The notes: generated from the letters alone by a model not told the origin. A stretch of 64,000 nucleotides of DNA from Aristolochia californica (GCA_029961685.1 JARWKL010000001.1:26734295-26798294); one strand, 5' to 3'; counted from the stretch's first letter, positions 1-12,700 are shown. Translations and numbers: made by a program.

Positions 1-341
1 GAAAATGCACTGGGCTCAAATGTAGAGTGAGATAATTCCAAAGAGTTTCTGTAATTTTTAGGGATTGTAAGCTCTTTTTAGTTTTTATATATCAGGTTTT
101 GCAATCGTCGGGAAAAAGGGGGAGGTAGGGATTTTTAACTGAGTATTGACTCTCAATCCATAAGTCATTTCTTAGGGTAATATAGCCCGTTACGCATGAT
201 AAATCACTTTACAATCATCCATGATCGTTGGGTCAGCTTTTTGTAGATGGGCAAAATAATGGCTTGTTTGACACGGGTAAATATCCGCCGCACGTTCTGT
301 TGAGAATTTAATGAGAGTTTTTTATTCTCTTCAAAAGCTTT
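1..341 (+). repeat. Partial satellite monomer at the left edge
   Basis: This is the half of a monomer that lies before the first BamHI landmark. It starts inside the GAAAATGCAC segment and runs through the G-run (GGAAAAAGGGGGAGG), the GATAAATCAC block and the GGGCAAAATAATGG block. It carries the rare variants GACACGGGTAAATATCCGCC and CTGTTGAG, which it shares with the monomers before 2362 and 9088. Confidence 0.93.
86..92 (+). promoter_or_regulatory. Recurrent TATATAT motif (TATA-box-like, example)
   Basis: AGTTTTTATATATCAGG occurs once in nearly every monomer at the same position, about 250 bp before the BamHI landmark, in both classes. It resembles a eukaryotic TATA box. In AT-rich DNA such a match is weak evidence, and there is no other promoter evidence. 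Confidence 0.2.
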
Positions 342-363
342 GGATCCATAGGTGATTTGCATG

Positions 364-404
364 TTTAACATGTTTAAAACATGCATATCCATTTTTAAAG
401 CATG
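364..404 (+). repeat. Triple TTTAA..CATG motif with 15-bp palindrome (example from first monomer)
   Basis: Each monomer holds three close copies of a TTTAA-(0-2 nt)-CATG motif just after the BamHI landmark; here they are TTTAACATG (364-372), TTTAAAACATG (373-383) and TTTAAAGCATG (394-404). The first two create the perfect palindrome CATGTTT-A-AAACATG (369-383). The palindrome is intact in most monomers; it is broken in a few, such as 59519-59533 and 60862-60876 (CATCTTAAAAAAGTG). The A/B class difference CATATCC/CAAATCC lies between the second and third copies. Palindromes of this kind could bind a dimeric protein or extrude a hairpin, but I cannot name a binding protein. Confidence 0.6.
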
Positions 405-509
405 TGTGGAGGAAATCTCTTTCCTATAAAATTCCAAACTGTTGGGGTTGAACTAGTGAAATTTCCCAAACTCGGACAACAAAACTTTTGTGTTCATTTG
501 TGGTGTATG

Positions 510-515
510 AATAAA
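510..515 (+). other. Recurrent AATAAA motif (polyadenylation-signal-like, example)
   Basis: GTGTGTGAATAAATTTTC occurs once per monomer in nearly all copies, about 168 bp after the BamHI landmark and about 424 bp after the TATATAT motif on the same strand. AATAAA is the canonical eukaryotic polyadenylation hexamer, but it arises often by chance in AT-rich DNA. Confidence 0.2.
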
Positions 516-629
516 TTTTCTTTACTTACATTTGTTATTGTTTTAAATTTTTTTCCGTACAAGAACTCTAAAATTATCATTTTGTTGTGATCTATTTGCC
601 TTTTTTGTTTACGGGATGAAGGGAGAGCG

Positions 630-644
630 AAAACTCAAAGTTTT
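630..644 (+). repeat. AAAACT-CAA-AGTTTT inverted repeat (example)
   Basis: A perfect 6-bp stem with a 3-nt loop follows the GGGAGAGCG block in nearly every monomer of both classes. It may simply be AT-rich sequence, but its arms keep complementarity across most copies. No T-run follows that would suggest a terminator. Confidence 0.5.
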
Positions 645-1015
645 GATTTACGAAAAAAGTGTACATCTAAAATGAAAATGCACAGTGTACAAATGTAGAG
701 CGAGATAATTCCATAGAGTTTCTGTAATTTTTAGGGATTTTAAGCTCTTCTTAGTTTTTATATATCAGGTTTTGCAATTGTCGGGAAAAAGGGGGAGGCA
801 TGGATTTTTAACTGAGTCTTGACTCCCAATCCACAAGTCATTTCTTAGGGTTATATAGCCCGTTACGCATGATAAATCACTTTACAATCATCCATGATCG
901 TTGGGTCAGGTTTTTGTAGATGGGCAGAATAATGGAAGTTTTTACTCGGGAAAATATCCCACCGCACGTTCACTTGAGAATTTAATGAGCGTTTGTTATT
1001 CTCTTCAAAAGCTTT

Positions 1016-4000
1016 GGATCCATAGGTTATTTGCATCTTTAACATTTTTAAAACATGCATATCCATTTTTAAAGCATGTGTGGAGGAAATTTCTTTCCTA
1101 TAAAATTCCAAGCTGTTGGGGTTGAAGTAGTGGAATTTCCCAAACATGGAAAACAAAACATTCGTGTTTATTTGTGGTGTGTGAATAAATTTTCTTTACT
1201 TACATTTGTTATTGTTTTAAATTTTTTCCGTAGTTGAACTCCAAAAGTTTCATTTTGTTGAGATCTATTTGGCTTTTTGGTTTACGGGAAGAAGGGAGAG
1301 CGAAAACTCATAGTTTTGATTTAAGAAAAAAGTGAACATCTAAAATGAAAATGCAGAGCGCATAAATGTAGAGTGAGATAATTACAAGGAGTTTCTGTAA
1401 TTTTTAGGGATTGTAAGCTCTTCTTAGTTTTTATATATCAGGTTTGTCAATCGTCGGGAAAAAGGGGGAGGCAGGGATTTTTAACTGAGTCTTGACTCCC
1501 AATCCATAAGTCTTTTGTTAGGGTAATATAGCCCGTTACGCATAATAAATCACTTTACAATCATCCCTGATCGTTGGGTCAAATTTTTGTAGATGGGCAA
1601 TATAACGGCTTGTTACACTCGGCTAAATATCCCACCGCACGTTCAGTTGAGAATTTAATGAGCGTTTGTTATTCTATTCAAAAGCTTTGGATCCAAAGGT
1701 GATTTGCATCTTTAACATGTTTAAAACATGCATATCCATTTTTAAAGCATGTGTGGAGGAAATCTCTTTCCTATAAAATTCCAAGTTGTTGGGGTTGAAC
1801 TAGTAGAATTTCCCAAACTTGGACAACAAAACCTTTGTGTTCATTTGTGGCGTGTGAATAAATTTTCTTTACTTACATTTGTTATTGTTTTAAATTTTTT
1901 CAGTACTTGAACTCCAAAATTTTCATTTTGTTGTGATCTATTTGGCTTTTTAGTTTACGGGATGAAGGGCGAGCGAAAACTCAAAGTTTTATTGTAAGAA
2001 AAAAGAGTACATATAGAATGGAAATGCACAATGCACAAATGTAGAGAGAGATACTTCCAAAGTGTTTCTGTAATTTTTTTTGGATTGTTAGCTCTTCTTA
2101 GTTTTTATATATCAAGTTTTGCAATCGTCGGGAAAAAGGGGGATGTAGGGATTTTTAACTGAGTCTTGACTCCCAATCCATAAGTCATTTCTTAGGGTAA
2201 TATAGCCCGTTACGCATGATAAATCACCTTACAATCATCCATGATCGTTGGGTCAGCTTTTTGTAGATGGGCAAAATAATGGCTTGTTTGACACGGGTAA
2301 ATATCCGCCGCATGTTCTGTTGAGAATTTAATGAGAGTTTTTTATTCTCTTCAAAAGCTTTGGATCCATAGGTGATTTGCATGTTTAACATGTTTAAAAC
2401 ATGCATATCCATTTTTAAAGCACGTGTGGAGGAAATCTCTTTCCTATAAAATTCCAAACTGTTGGGGTTGAACTAGTGAAATTTCCCAAACTTGGACAAC
2501 AAAACTTTTGTGTTCATTTGTGGTGTATGAATAAATTTTCTTTACTTACATTTGTTATTGTTTTAAATTTTTTTCCGTACATGAACTCTAAAATTATCAT
2601 TTTGTTGTGATCTATTTGCCTTTTTTGTTTACAGGATGAAGGGAGAGCGAAAACTCATAGTTTTGATTTACGAAAAAAGTGTACATCTAAAATGAAAATG
2701 CACAGTGCACAAATGTAGAGCGAGATAATTCCAAAGAGTTTCTGTAATTTTTAGGGATTTTAAGCTCTTCTTAGTTTTTATATATCAGGTTTTGCAATCG
2801 TCGGGAAAAAGGGGGAGGCATGGATTTTTAACTGAGTATTGACTCCCAATCCATAAGTCATTTCTTAGGGTTATATAGCCCGTTACACATGATAAATCAC
2901 TTTACAATCATCCATGATCGTTGGGTCAGGTTTTTGTAGATGGGCAGAATAATGGAAGTTTTTACTCGGGAAAATATCCCACCGCACGTTCACTTGAGAA
3001 TTTAATGAGCGTTTGTTATTCCCTTCAAAAGCTTTGGATCCATAGGTTATTTGCATCTTTAACATTTTTAAAACATGCATATCCATTTTTAAAGCATGTG
3101 TGGAGGAAATTTCTTTCCTATAAAATTCCAAGCTGTTGGGGTTGAACTAGTAGAATTTCCCAAACTTGGACAACAAAACCTTTGTGTTCATTTGTGGTGT
3201 GTGAATAAATTTTCTTTACTTACATTTGTTATTGTTTTAAATTTTTTCAGTACTTGAACTCCAAAATTTTCATTTTGTTGTGATCTATTTGGCTTTTTAG
3301 TTTACGGGATGAAGGGCGAGCGAAAACTCAAAGTTTTATTTTAAGAAAAAAGAGTACATATAGAATGGAAATGCACAATGCACAAATGTAGAGAGAGATA
3401 CTTCCAAAGTGTTTCTGTAATTTTTTTTGGATTGTTAGCTCTTCTTAGTTTTTATATATCAAGTTTTGCAATCGTCGGGAAAAAGGGGGATGTAGGGATT
3501 TTTAACTGAGCCTTGACTCCCAATCCACTAGTCATTTGTCAGGGTAATATAGCCTGTCACGCATGATAAATCACTTTACAATCATCCATGATAGTTGGGT
3601 CAGCTTTTTTTTGATGGGCAATATAATGTTTTGTTTGACTCGGCTAAATATCCCACAGCACGTTCAGTTGAGAATTTATTGAGCGTTTGTTATTCTCTTC
3701 AAAAGCTTTGGATCCATAGGTTATTTGCATCTTTAACATGTTTAAAACATGCATATCCATTTTTAAAGCAAGTGTGGAGGAAATCTCATTCCTATAAAAT
3801 TCCAAGCTGTTGGGGTTGAACTAGTGGAATTTCCCAAACTTGGACGACAAAACTTTTGTGTTCATTTGTGGTGTGTGAATAAATTTTATTTACTTACATT
3901 TGTTATTGTTTTAAATTTTTTTCGGACTTGAAATCCAAAATTTTCATTTTGTTCTGATCTATTTGCATTTTTGATTTACGGGATGGAGGGAGAGCGAAAA

Positions 4001-6720
4001 CTCAAATTTTTGTTTTAAGAAAAAAGAGTACATGTAGAATGGAAATGCATAATGCACAAATGTAGAGTGAGATAATTCCAAAGAGTGTTTGTAATTTTTA
4101 GGGATTGTAAGCTCTTCTTAGTTTTTATATATCAGGTTTTACAATCGTCGGGAAAAAGGCGGAGGCAGGGATTTTTAATTGCGTCTTGACTCCCAATCCG
4201 TAAGTCATTTGTTAGGGTAATATAGCCCGTTACGCATGATAAATCACTTTACAATCATCCATGATCGTTGTGTCAGCTTTTTGTAGATGGGCAAAATAAT
4301 GGCTTGTTTGACTCGGGTAAATATCCCATCGCACGTTCACTTGAGAATTTAATGAGCGTTTGTTATTCTCTTCAAAAGCTTTGGATCCATAGGTGATTTG
4401 CATCTTTAACATGTTTAAAACATGCATATCCATTTTTAAAACATGTGTGGAGGAAATCTCTTTCCTACAAAATTCCAAGCTGTTGGGGTCGAAGGAATGG
4501 AATTTCCCAAACTTGGACAACAAAAATTTTGTGTTCATTTGTGGTGTGTGAATAAATTTTCTTTACTTTCATTTGTTATTGTTTGAAATTTTTTTCGTAC
4601 TTGAACTCCAAAATTTTCATTTTGTTGTGATCTATTTGCCTTTTTGGTTGACGGGAAAAAGGGAGAGCGAATACTCAAAGTTTTGATTTATGAAAAAAGT
4701 GTACATCTAAAATGAAATTGCACAGTGCACAAATGTAGGGCGAGATAATTCCAAAGAGTTTCTGTAATTTTTAGGGATTGTAAGCTCTTCCTAGTTTTCA
4801 TATATCAGGTTTTGTAATCGTCGGGAAAAAGGGGGAGGCAGGGATTTTTAACTGAGTCTGGACTCCCAATCCATAAGTCATTTCTTAGGATAATATAGCC
4901 CGTACGCATGATAAATCACTTTACTATTATCCATGATCGTTGGGTTAGCTTTTTGTAGATGGCCAAAACAATGGCTTGTTTCACTCGGCTAAATGTCCCA
5001 CCGCACGTTCAGTTGACAATTTAATGAGCGTTTGTTATTCTCTTCAAAAGCTTTGGATCCATAGGTGATTTGCATCTTTAATATTTTTAAAACATGCATA
5101 TCCATTTTTAAAGCATGTGTTGAGGAAATCTCTTTCCTATAAAATTCCAAGCTGTTGCGATTGAACAAGTGGAATTTCGCAAAGTTAGAAAAAAAAACTT
5201 TTGTGTTCATTTGTGGTGTGTGAATAAATTTTCTTTACTTACATTTGTTATTGTTTTAAATTTTTTCCGTACTTGAACTCCAAAATTTTCATTTTGTTGT
5301 GATCTATTTGCCTTTTTCATTTACGGGATGAAGGGAGAGCGAAAACTCAAAGTTTTGTTTTAAGAAAAAAGAGTACATGTAGAATGGAAATGCACAATGC
5401 ACAAATGAAGAGAGAGATAATTCCATAGAGTTTCTGTGACTTTTAGGGATTGTAAGCTCTTCTTAATTTTTATATATCATGTTTTGCAATCGTCGGGAAA
5501 AAGGGGGAGGCATGGATTTTTAACTAAGTCTTGACTCCCAATCCATAAGTCATTTATTAAGGAAATATAGCCCGTTACGCATGCTAAATCACTTTAAAAT
5601 CATCCATGATCCTTGGGTCAGCTTTTTGTAGATGGGCAAAATAATGGATTATTTGACTCGGGTAAATATCCCACCGCACGTTCACTTGAGAATTTAATGA
5701 GCGTTTGTTATTCTCTTCAAAAGCTTTGGATCCATAGGTGATTTGCATCTTTAACAAGTTTAAAACATGCAAATCCATTTTTTAAGCATGTGTAGAGGAA
5801 ATCTCTTTCTTATAAAATTCCAAGCTTTTAGGGTTGAACTAGTGGAATTTCCCAAACTTGGACAAAAAAACTTTTGTGTTCATTTGTGGTGTGTGAATAA
5901 ATTTTCTTTACTTACATTTTTTATTGTTTAAAATTTTTTTCCGTACATTAACTCCAAAATTTTCATTTTGTTGTGATCTATTTGGCTTTTTGGTTTACGG
6001 GAGGAAGGGAGAGCGAAAACTCAAAGTTTTGATTTATGAAAAAAGTGTACAGCTAAAATGAAAATGCACAGTGCACAAATGTATAGTGAGATCATTCCAA
6101 TGAGTTTATGTAATTTTTAGGGATTGTAAGCTCTTCTTAGTTCTTATATATCAGGTTTTGCAATCGACGGGAAAAAGGAGGAGGCAAGGATTTTTAACTG
6201 AGTCATGACTCCCAATCCATATGTCATTTCTTAGGGTAATATAGCCCGTTACGCATGATAAATCACTTTACAATCATCCATGATCGTTGGGTCAGCTTTT
6301 TGTAGATGGGCAAAATAATGGCTTGTTTGACTCGGGTAAATATCCCACTACACGTTACCTTCAGAATTTAATGAGCGTTTTTTATTCTCTTCAAAAGCTT
6401 TGGATCCATAGGTGATTTGCATCTTTAACATGTTTAAAACATGCAAATCCATATTTTAAGCATGTGTGGACGAAATCTCTTTCTATTAAAATTCCAAGCT
6501 GTTGGGGTTGAACTAGTGAAATTTCCCAAACTTGGACAAAAATCCCTTTGTTTTGTGGTGTGTGAATAAATTTTCTTTACTTACATTTGTTGTCGTTTTA
6601 AATTTTTTTCCGTACATGAACTCTAAAATTTCATTTTGTAGTGATCTATTTGCCTTTTTGGTTTACGGGATGAAGGGAGAGCGAAAACTCGAAGTTTTGT
6701 CTGAAGAATAAAGAGTACAT
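1016..6720 (+). repeat. 10-kb segmental duplication, copy 1
   Basis: A run of monomers here corresponds one by one to monomers at 11.1-16.8 kb. The pairs of landmarks are 1016/11109, 1689/11782, 3710/12456, 4383/13127, 5055/15124, 5728/15797 and 6402/16459. The last three pairs are offset by 10057-10069 bp and the first two by 10093 bp, but the middle two by only about 8745 bp. Diagnostic shared variants include ATGTTTTGTTTGACTCGGC (3710/12456), GTTGTGTCAGC (4383/13127), GCATGTGTTGAGG (5055/15124), CATGTGTAGAGG (5728/15797) and GGACAAAAATCC (6402/16459). The monomers at 2362 and 3036 have no partner in copy 2. Confidence 0.82.
2699..2709 (+). repeat. TGCAC-A-GTGCA dyad found after class B right halves (example)
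   Basis: An 11-bp palindrome present where a class B type right half joins the next monomer (GAAAATGCACAGTGCAC). In class A the same place reads GAAATGCACAATGCAC, which breaks the dyad. It is therefore a structural difference between classes, besides being a marker. Confidence 0.55.
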
Positions 6721-9700
6721 GTAGAATGGAAATGCACAATGCACAAATGTAGAGATAGATAATTCCAAAGATTTTATATAATTTTTAGGGATTGTGAGCT
6801 CTTCTTAGTTTTTATATATCAGGTTTTGCAATCGTCGGGAAAAAGGGGGAGGCAGGGATTTTTAACTGAGTCTTGACTCCCAATCCATAAGTCATTTCTT
6901 AGGGTAATATAGCCCATTACGCATGACAAATCACTTTACAATCATCCAAGATCGTTGGGTCAGCTTTTTGTAGATGGGCAAAATAATGGCTTGTTTGACT
7001 TGAGAAAATATCCCACCGCACGTTCACTTGAGAATTTAATGAGCGTTTGTTATTCTCTTCAAAATCTGTGGATCCATAGTTAGTTTCATCTTTAACATGT
7101 TTTAAACATGCATATCCATTTTTAAAGCATGTGTGGAGGAAATCTCTTTCCTATAAAATTCCAAGTTGTTGGGGTTGAACTAGTGGAATTTCCCAAACAT
7201 GGAAAACAAAACTTTTGGGTTCATTTGTGGTGTGTGAATAAATTTTCTTTACTTACATTTGTTATTGTTTTAATTTTTTTCCGTAGTAGAACTCCAAAAT
7301 TTTCATTTTGTTGTGATCTATTTGCCTTTTTGGTTTACGGGATGAAGGGAGAGCGAAAATCCAAGTTTTGTTTTAAGAAAAAATAGTATATGTAGAATGG
7401 AAATGCACAATGCACAAATATAGAGAGTGATAATTCCAAAGAGTTTCTGTAATTTTTAGGGATTGTAAGCTCTTCTTAGTTTTTATATATTATGTTTTGC
7501 AATCGTCGTGAAAAAGGGGGTGGCAGGGATTTTTAACTGAGTCTTGACTCCCAATCCATAAGTCATTTCTTAGGGTAATATAGCCCGTTACGCATGATAA
7601 ATCACTTTACAATCATCCATGATCGTTGGGTCAACTTTTTGTAGATGGGCAAAATAATGGCTTGTTTGACTCAGGGTAAATATCCCACCACACGTTCACT
7701 TGAGAATTTAATGAGCGTTTGTTATTCTCTTCAAAAGCTTTGGATCCATATGTGATTTGTATCTTTAACATGTTTTAAACATGCAAATCCATTTTATAAA
7801 CATGTGTGGAGGAAATCTCTTTCTTATAAAATTCCAAGCTGTTAGGGTTGAACTAGTGGAATTTCCCAAACGTGGACAACAAAACTTTTGTGTTCATTTG
7901 TGGTGTGTGAATAAATTTTCTTTACTTACATTTGTTATTGTTTTAAATTTTTTTCCGTACTTGAACTCCAAAATTTTCATTTTGTTGTGATCTATTTGGC
8001 TTTTTGGTTGACGGGATGAAGGCAGAGCGGAAACTCAAAGTTTTGATTTAAAAAAAAAGAGTACATCTAAAATGAAAATGCAGAGTGCACAAATGTAGAG
8101 CGAGATAATTCCAAAGAGTTTCTGGAATTTTTAGGGATTGTAAGCTCTTCTTAGTTTTTATATATCAGGTTTGTCAATCGTCGGGAAAAAGGGGGAGGCA
8201 GGGATTTTTAACTGAGTCTTGACTCCCAATCCATATGTCATTTGTTAGGGTAATATAGCCCGTTACGCATGATAAATCACTTTACAATCATCCATGATTG
8301 TTGGGTCAGCTTTTTGTAGATGGGCAAAATAATGGCTTGTTTGACTCTGGTAAATATCCCACCGCACGTTCAGTTGAGAAATTAATGAGCGTTTGTAATT
8401 CTATTCAAAAGCTTTGGATCCATAGGTGATTTGCATCTTTAACATGTTAAAACATGCAAAAACATTTTTTAAGCAAGTGTGGAGGAAATGTCTTTCTTAT
8501 AAAATTCCAAGCGGTTAGGGTTGAACTAGTGGAATTTCCGAAACTTGGACAAAAAAACTTTTGTGTTCATTTGTGGTGTGTGAATAAAGTTTCTTTACTT
8601 ACATTTGTTATTGTTTTAAATTTTATTCCGTACATGAACTCTATAATTTTCATTTTGTAGTGATCTATTTGCCTTATTGGTTTAGGGGACGAAGGGAGAG
8701 CGAAAACTCAAAGTTTTGATTTATGAAAAAAGTGTACATCTTAAATGAAAATGCATTGGGCACAAATGTAGAGCGAGATAATTCCAACGAGTTTCTGTAA
8801 TTTTTAGGGATTGTAAGCTCTTCTTAGTTTTTATATATCAGGTTTTGCAATTGTCGGGAAAAAGGGGGAGGTAGGGATTTTTAACTGAGCCTTGACTCTC
8901 AATCCATAAGTCATTTCTTAGGGTAATATAGCCCATTATGCATGATAAATCACTTTACAATCATCCATAATCGTTGGGTCAGCTTTTTGTAGATGGGCAA
9001 AATAATGGCTTGTTTGACACGGGTAAATATCCGCCGCTCGTTCTGTTGAGAATTTAATGAGAGTTTTTTCTTCTCTTCAAAAGCTTTGGATCCATAGGTG
9101 ATTTGCATCTTTAACATGTTTAAAACATGCATATCCATTTTTAAAGCATGTGTGGAGGAAATCTCTTTCCTATAAAATTCCAAGCTGTTGGGGTTGAACT
9201 AGTGGAATTTCCCAAACATGGACAACAAAACTTTTGTGTTCATTTGTGTGTGTGAATAAATTTTCTTTACTTACATTTTTTATTTTTTAAAAATTTTTCC
9301 CTACCTGAACTCCAAAATTTTCATTTTGTTGTGATCTATTTGCCTTTTTGATTTACGGGATGAAGGGAGACCGAAAACTCATAGTTTTGTTTTAAGAAAA
9401 AAGAGTACATGTAGAATGAAAATGTACAATGCAAAAATGTAGAGCGAGATAATTCCAAAGAGTTTCTATAATTTTTAGGGATTGTAAGCTCTTATTAGTT
9501 TTTATATATCAGGTTTTGCAATCGTCGGGAAAAAAAGGGGGAGGCAGGGATTTTTAACTGAGCCTTGACTCCCAGTCCATAAATAATTTCTTAGGGTAAT
9601 ATAGCCCGTTATGCATGATAAATCACTTTAAAATCATCCATGATCGTTGGGTCAGCTTTTTGTAGATGGGCAAAATAATGGCTTGTTTGACTCCGGTAAA

Positions 9701-12700
9701 TATCCCACCGCACGTTCACTTGAGAATTTAATTAACGTTTGTTGTTCTCTTCAAAAGCTTTGGATCCATAGGTGATTTGCATCTTTAACATGTTTAAAAC
9801 ATGCAAATCCATTTTTGAAGCATGTGTGGAGGAAATCTCTTTCTTATAAAATTCCAAGTTGTTAGGGTTGAACTAGTGGAATTTCCCAAACCCGGACAAC
9901 AAAACTTTTGTGTTCATATGTGGTGTGTGAATACATTTTCTTTACTTACATTTGTTATTGTTTTAAATTTTTTCCGTACTTGAACTTCAAAATTTTCATT
10001 TTGTTGTGATATATTAGCCTTTTTGGTTTACGGGATGAAGGGAGAGCGTAAACTCAAAGTTTTGTTTTAAGAAAAAAGAGTACATGTAGAATGGAAATGC
10101 ACAATGCACAAATGTAGAGAGAGATAGTTCCAAAGAGTTTCTGTAATTTTTAGGGATTGTAAGATCTTCTTAGTTTTTACATATCAGGTTTTGCAATCGT
10201 CGAGAAAAAGGGGTAGGCAGGGATTTTTAACTGAGTCTTGACACCCAATCCGTAAGTCATTTCTTAGGGTAATATAGCCCGTTACGCATGATAAATCACT
10301 TTACAATCATCCATGATCGTGGGGTCAGCTTTTTGTAGATGGGCAAAATAATGGCTTGTTTGACTCGGGTAAATATCCCACTGCACATTCACTTGAGAAT
10401 TTAATGAGCGTTTGTTATTCTCTTCAAAAGCTTTGGATCCATAGGTGATTTCCATCTTGAACATGTTTAAAAAATTCAAATCCATTTTTTAAGCATATGT
10501 GGAGGAAATCTCTTTCTAATAAAATTCCAAGCTGTTAGGGTTGAACTAGTGAAATTTCCCAAACTTGGACAACAAAACTTTTGTGTTCATTTGTGGTGTG
10601 TGAATAAATTTTCTTTACTTATATTTTTTATTGTTTTAAATTTTTTTCCATACATGAACTCTAAAATTATCATTTTGTTGTGATCTATTTGCCTTTTTTG
10701 TTTACGGGATGAAGGGAGAGCGAAATCTCAAAGTTTTGATTTATGAAAAAACTGTACATCTAAAATGAAAATGCACAGTGCATAATTGTAGAGCGAGATA
10801 ATTCCATAGAGTTTCTGTAATTTTTAGGGATTGTAAGCTCTTCTTAGTTTTTATATATCAGGTTTTGCAATCGTCGGGAAAAAGGGGGAGGCAGGGATTT
10901 TTAACTAAGTCTTGACTCCCAATCCATAAGTCATTTCTTAGGGTAATATATCCCGTTACGCATGATAAATCACTTTACAATCATCCATGATCGTTGGGTC
11001 AGCTTTTTGTAGATGGGCAAAATAATGGATTTTTTGACTCGGGAAAATATCCCACCGCACGTTCACTTGAGAATTTCATGAGCGTTTGTTATTCTCTTCA
11101 AAAGCTTTGGATCCATAGGTTATTTGCATCTTTAACATTTTTAAAACATGCATATCCGTTTTTAAAGCATGTGCGGAGGAAATTTCTCTCCTATAAAATT
11201 CCAAGCTGTTGGGGTTGAACTAGTGGAATTTCCCAAACTTGGAAAACAAAACTTTCGTGTTTATTTGTGGTGTGTGAATAAATTTTCTTTACTTACATTT
11301 GTTATTGTTTTAAATTTTTTCCGTAGTTGAACTCCAAAATTTTCATTTTGTTGTGATCTATTTGGCTTTTTGGTTTACGGGATGAAGGGAGAGCGAAAAC
11401 TCATAGTTTTGATTTATGAAAAAAGTGTATATCTAAAATGAAAATGCAGAGCGCACAAATGTAGAGTGAGATAATTCCAAAGAGTTTCTGTAATTTTTAG
11501 GGATTGTAAGCTCTTCTTAGTTTTTATATATCAGGTTTGTCAATCGTCGGGAAAAAGGGCGAGGCAGGGATTTTTAACTGAGTCTTGACTGCCAATCCAT
11601 AAGTCATTTGTTAGGGTAATATAGCCCGTTATGCATAATAAATCACTTTACAATCATCCATGATCGTTGGGTCAACTTTTTGTAGATGGGCAATATAATG
11701 GCTTGTTAGACTCGGCTAAATATCCCACCGCACGTTCAGTTGAGAATTTAATGAGCGTTTGTTATCCTATTCAAAAGCTTTGGATCCAAAGGTGATTTGC
11801 ATCTTTAACATGTTTAAAACATGCATATCCATTTTTAAAGCATGTGTGGAGGAAATCTCTTTCCTATAAAATTCCAAGTTGTTGGGGTTGAACTAGTGGA
11901 ATTTCCAAAACTTGGACAACAAATCCTTTGTGTTCATTTGTGGTGTGTGAATAAATTTTCTTTACTTACATTTGTTATTGTTTTAAAATTTTTCAGTACT
12001 TGAACTCCAAAATTTTCATTTTGTTGTGATCTAATTGGCTTTTTGGTTTACGGGATGAAGGGCGAGCGAAAACTCAAAGTTTTGTTTTAAGAAAAAAGTG
12101 TACATATAGAATGGAAATGCACAATGCACAAATCCAGAGAGAGATACTTCCAAAGAGTTTCTGTAATTTTTTTGGGATTGTTAGCTCTTCTTAGTTTTTA
12201 TATATCAGGTTTTGTAATCTCCGGGAAAAAGGGGGATGTAGGGATTTTTAACTGAGTCTTGACACCCAATCCACTAGTTATTTGTCAGGGTAATATAGCC
12301 CGTCGCGCATGATAAATCACTTTACAATCATCCATGATAATTGGGTCAGCTTTTTGTTGATGGGCAATATAATGTTTTGTTTGACTCGGCTAAATATCCC
12401 ACAGCATGTTCAGTTGAGAATTTAATGAGCGTTTGTTATTCTCTTCAAAAGCTTTGGATCCATAGGTTATTTGCGTCTTTAACATGTTTAAAACATGCAT
12501 ATCCATTTTTAAAGCATGTGTGGAGGAAATATCATTCCTATAAAATTCCAAGCTGTTGGGGTTGAACAAGTGGAATTTCCCATACTTGGACGACAAAACT
12601 TTTGTGTTCATTTGTGGCGTGTGAATAAATTTTATTTACTTACATTTGTTATTGTTTTAAATTTTTTCCGGACTTGAAATCCAAAATTTTCATTTTGTTC

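Larger units (their letters stand above)
342..3709 (+). repeat. Local 3-monomer duplication (2020-bp period) with one chimeric monomer
   Basis: The monomers at 342 and 2362 are near-identical at an offset of 2020 bp, and share rare variants (GTAAATATCCGCC, AAATTATCATTTTG). The left half of the monomer at 3036 matches the one at 1016 at the same offset (TTTTTACTCGGGAAAATATC). After about 3138 the monomer at 3036 instead matches the right half of the one at 1689, including CTAGTAGAATTTCCC, AACCTTTGTG, TTTTTTCAGTACTTG and GATACTTCCAAAGTG. It is therefore a 1016-left/1689-right mosaic, so the second round of the repeat is one monomer short. Confidence 0.85.
342..10434 (+). repeat. Array segment 1: monomers 1-15
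   Basis: BamHI landmarks are at 342, 1016, 1689, 2362, 3036, 3710, 4383, 5055, 5728, 6402, 7070, 7742, 8416, 9088 and 9762. By the CATATCC (A) or CAAATCC (B) marker the classes in order are A A A A A A A A B B A B B A B. The HindIII half of the landmark is lost at 7070 (AAATCTGTGGATCC). The first six monomers form a 3-monomer duplication, and the stretch from about 1016 to 6720 is duplicated near 11.1-16.8 kb. Confidence 0.95.

Noticed and set aside
100..125. CENP-B-box-like site around CGTCGGGAAAAAGG
   Set aside because: The CGGGA end is present, but the other required bases (TTCG at the left end and the A three bases before CGGG) are not. It does not match the known box.
204..437. Minus-strand ORF of 77 codons, and its relatives in most monomers
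   Set aside because: It recurs only because the satellite recurs. The C-terminal part is switched to another frame by a one-base difference in a C-run between monomers, and many copies are truncated. No domain is recognisable.
630..644. Intrinsic transcription terminator
   Set aside because: The hairpin is AT-only at its core, no T-run follows, and bacterial-type terminators are not expected in such an array.
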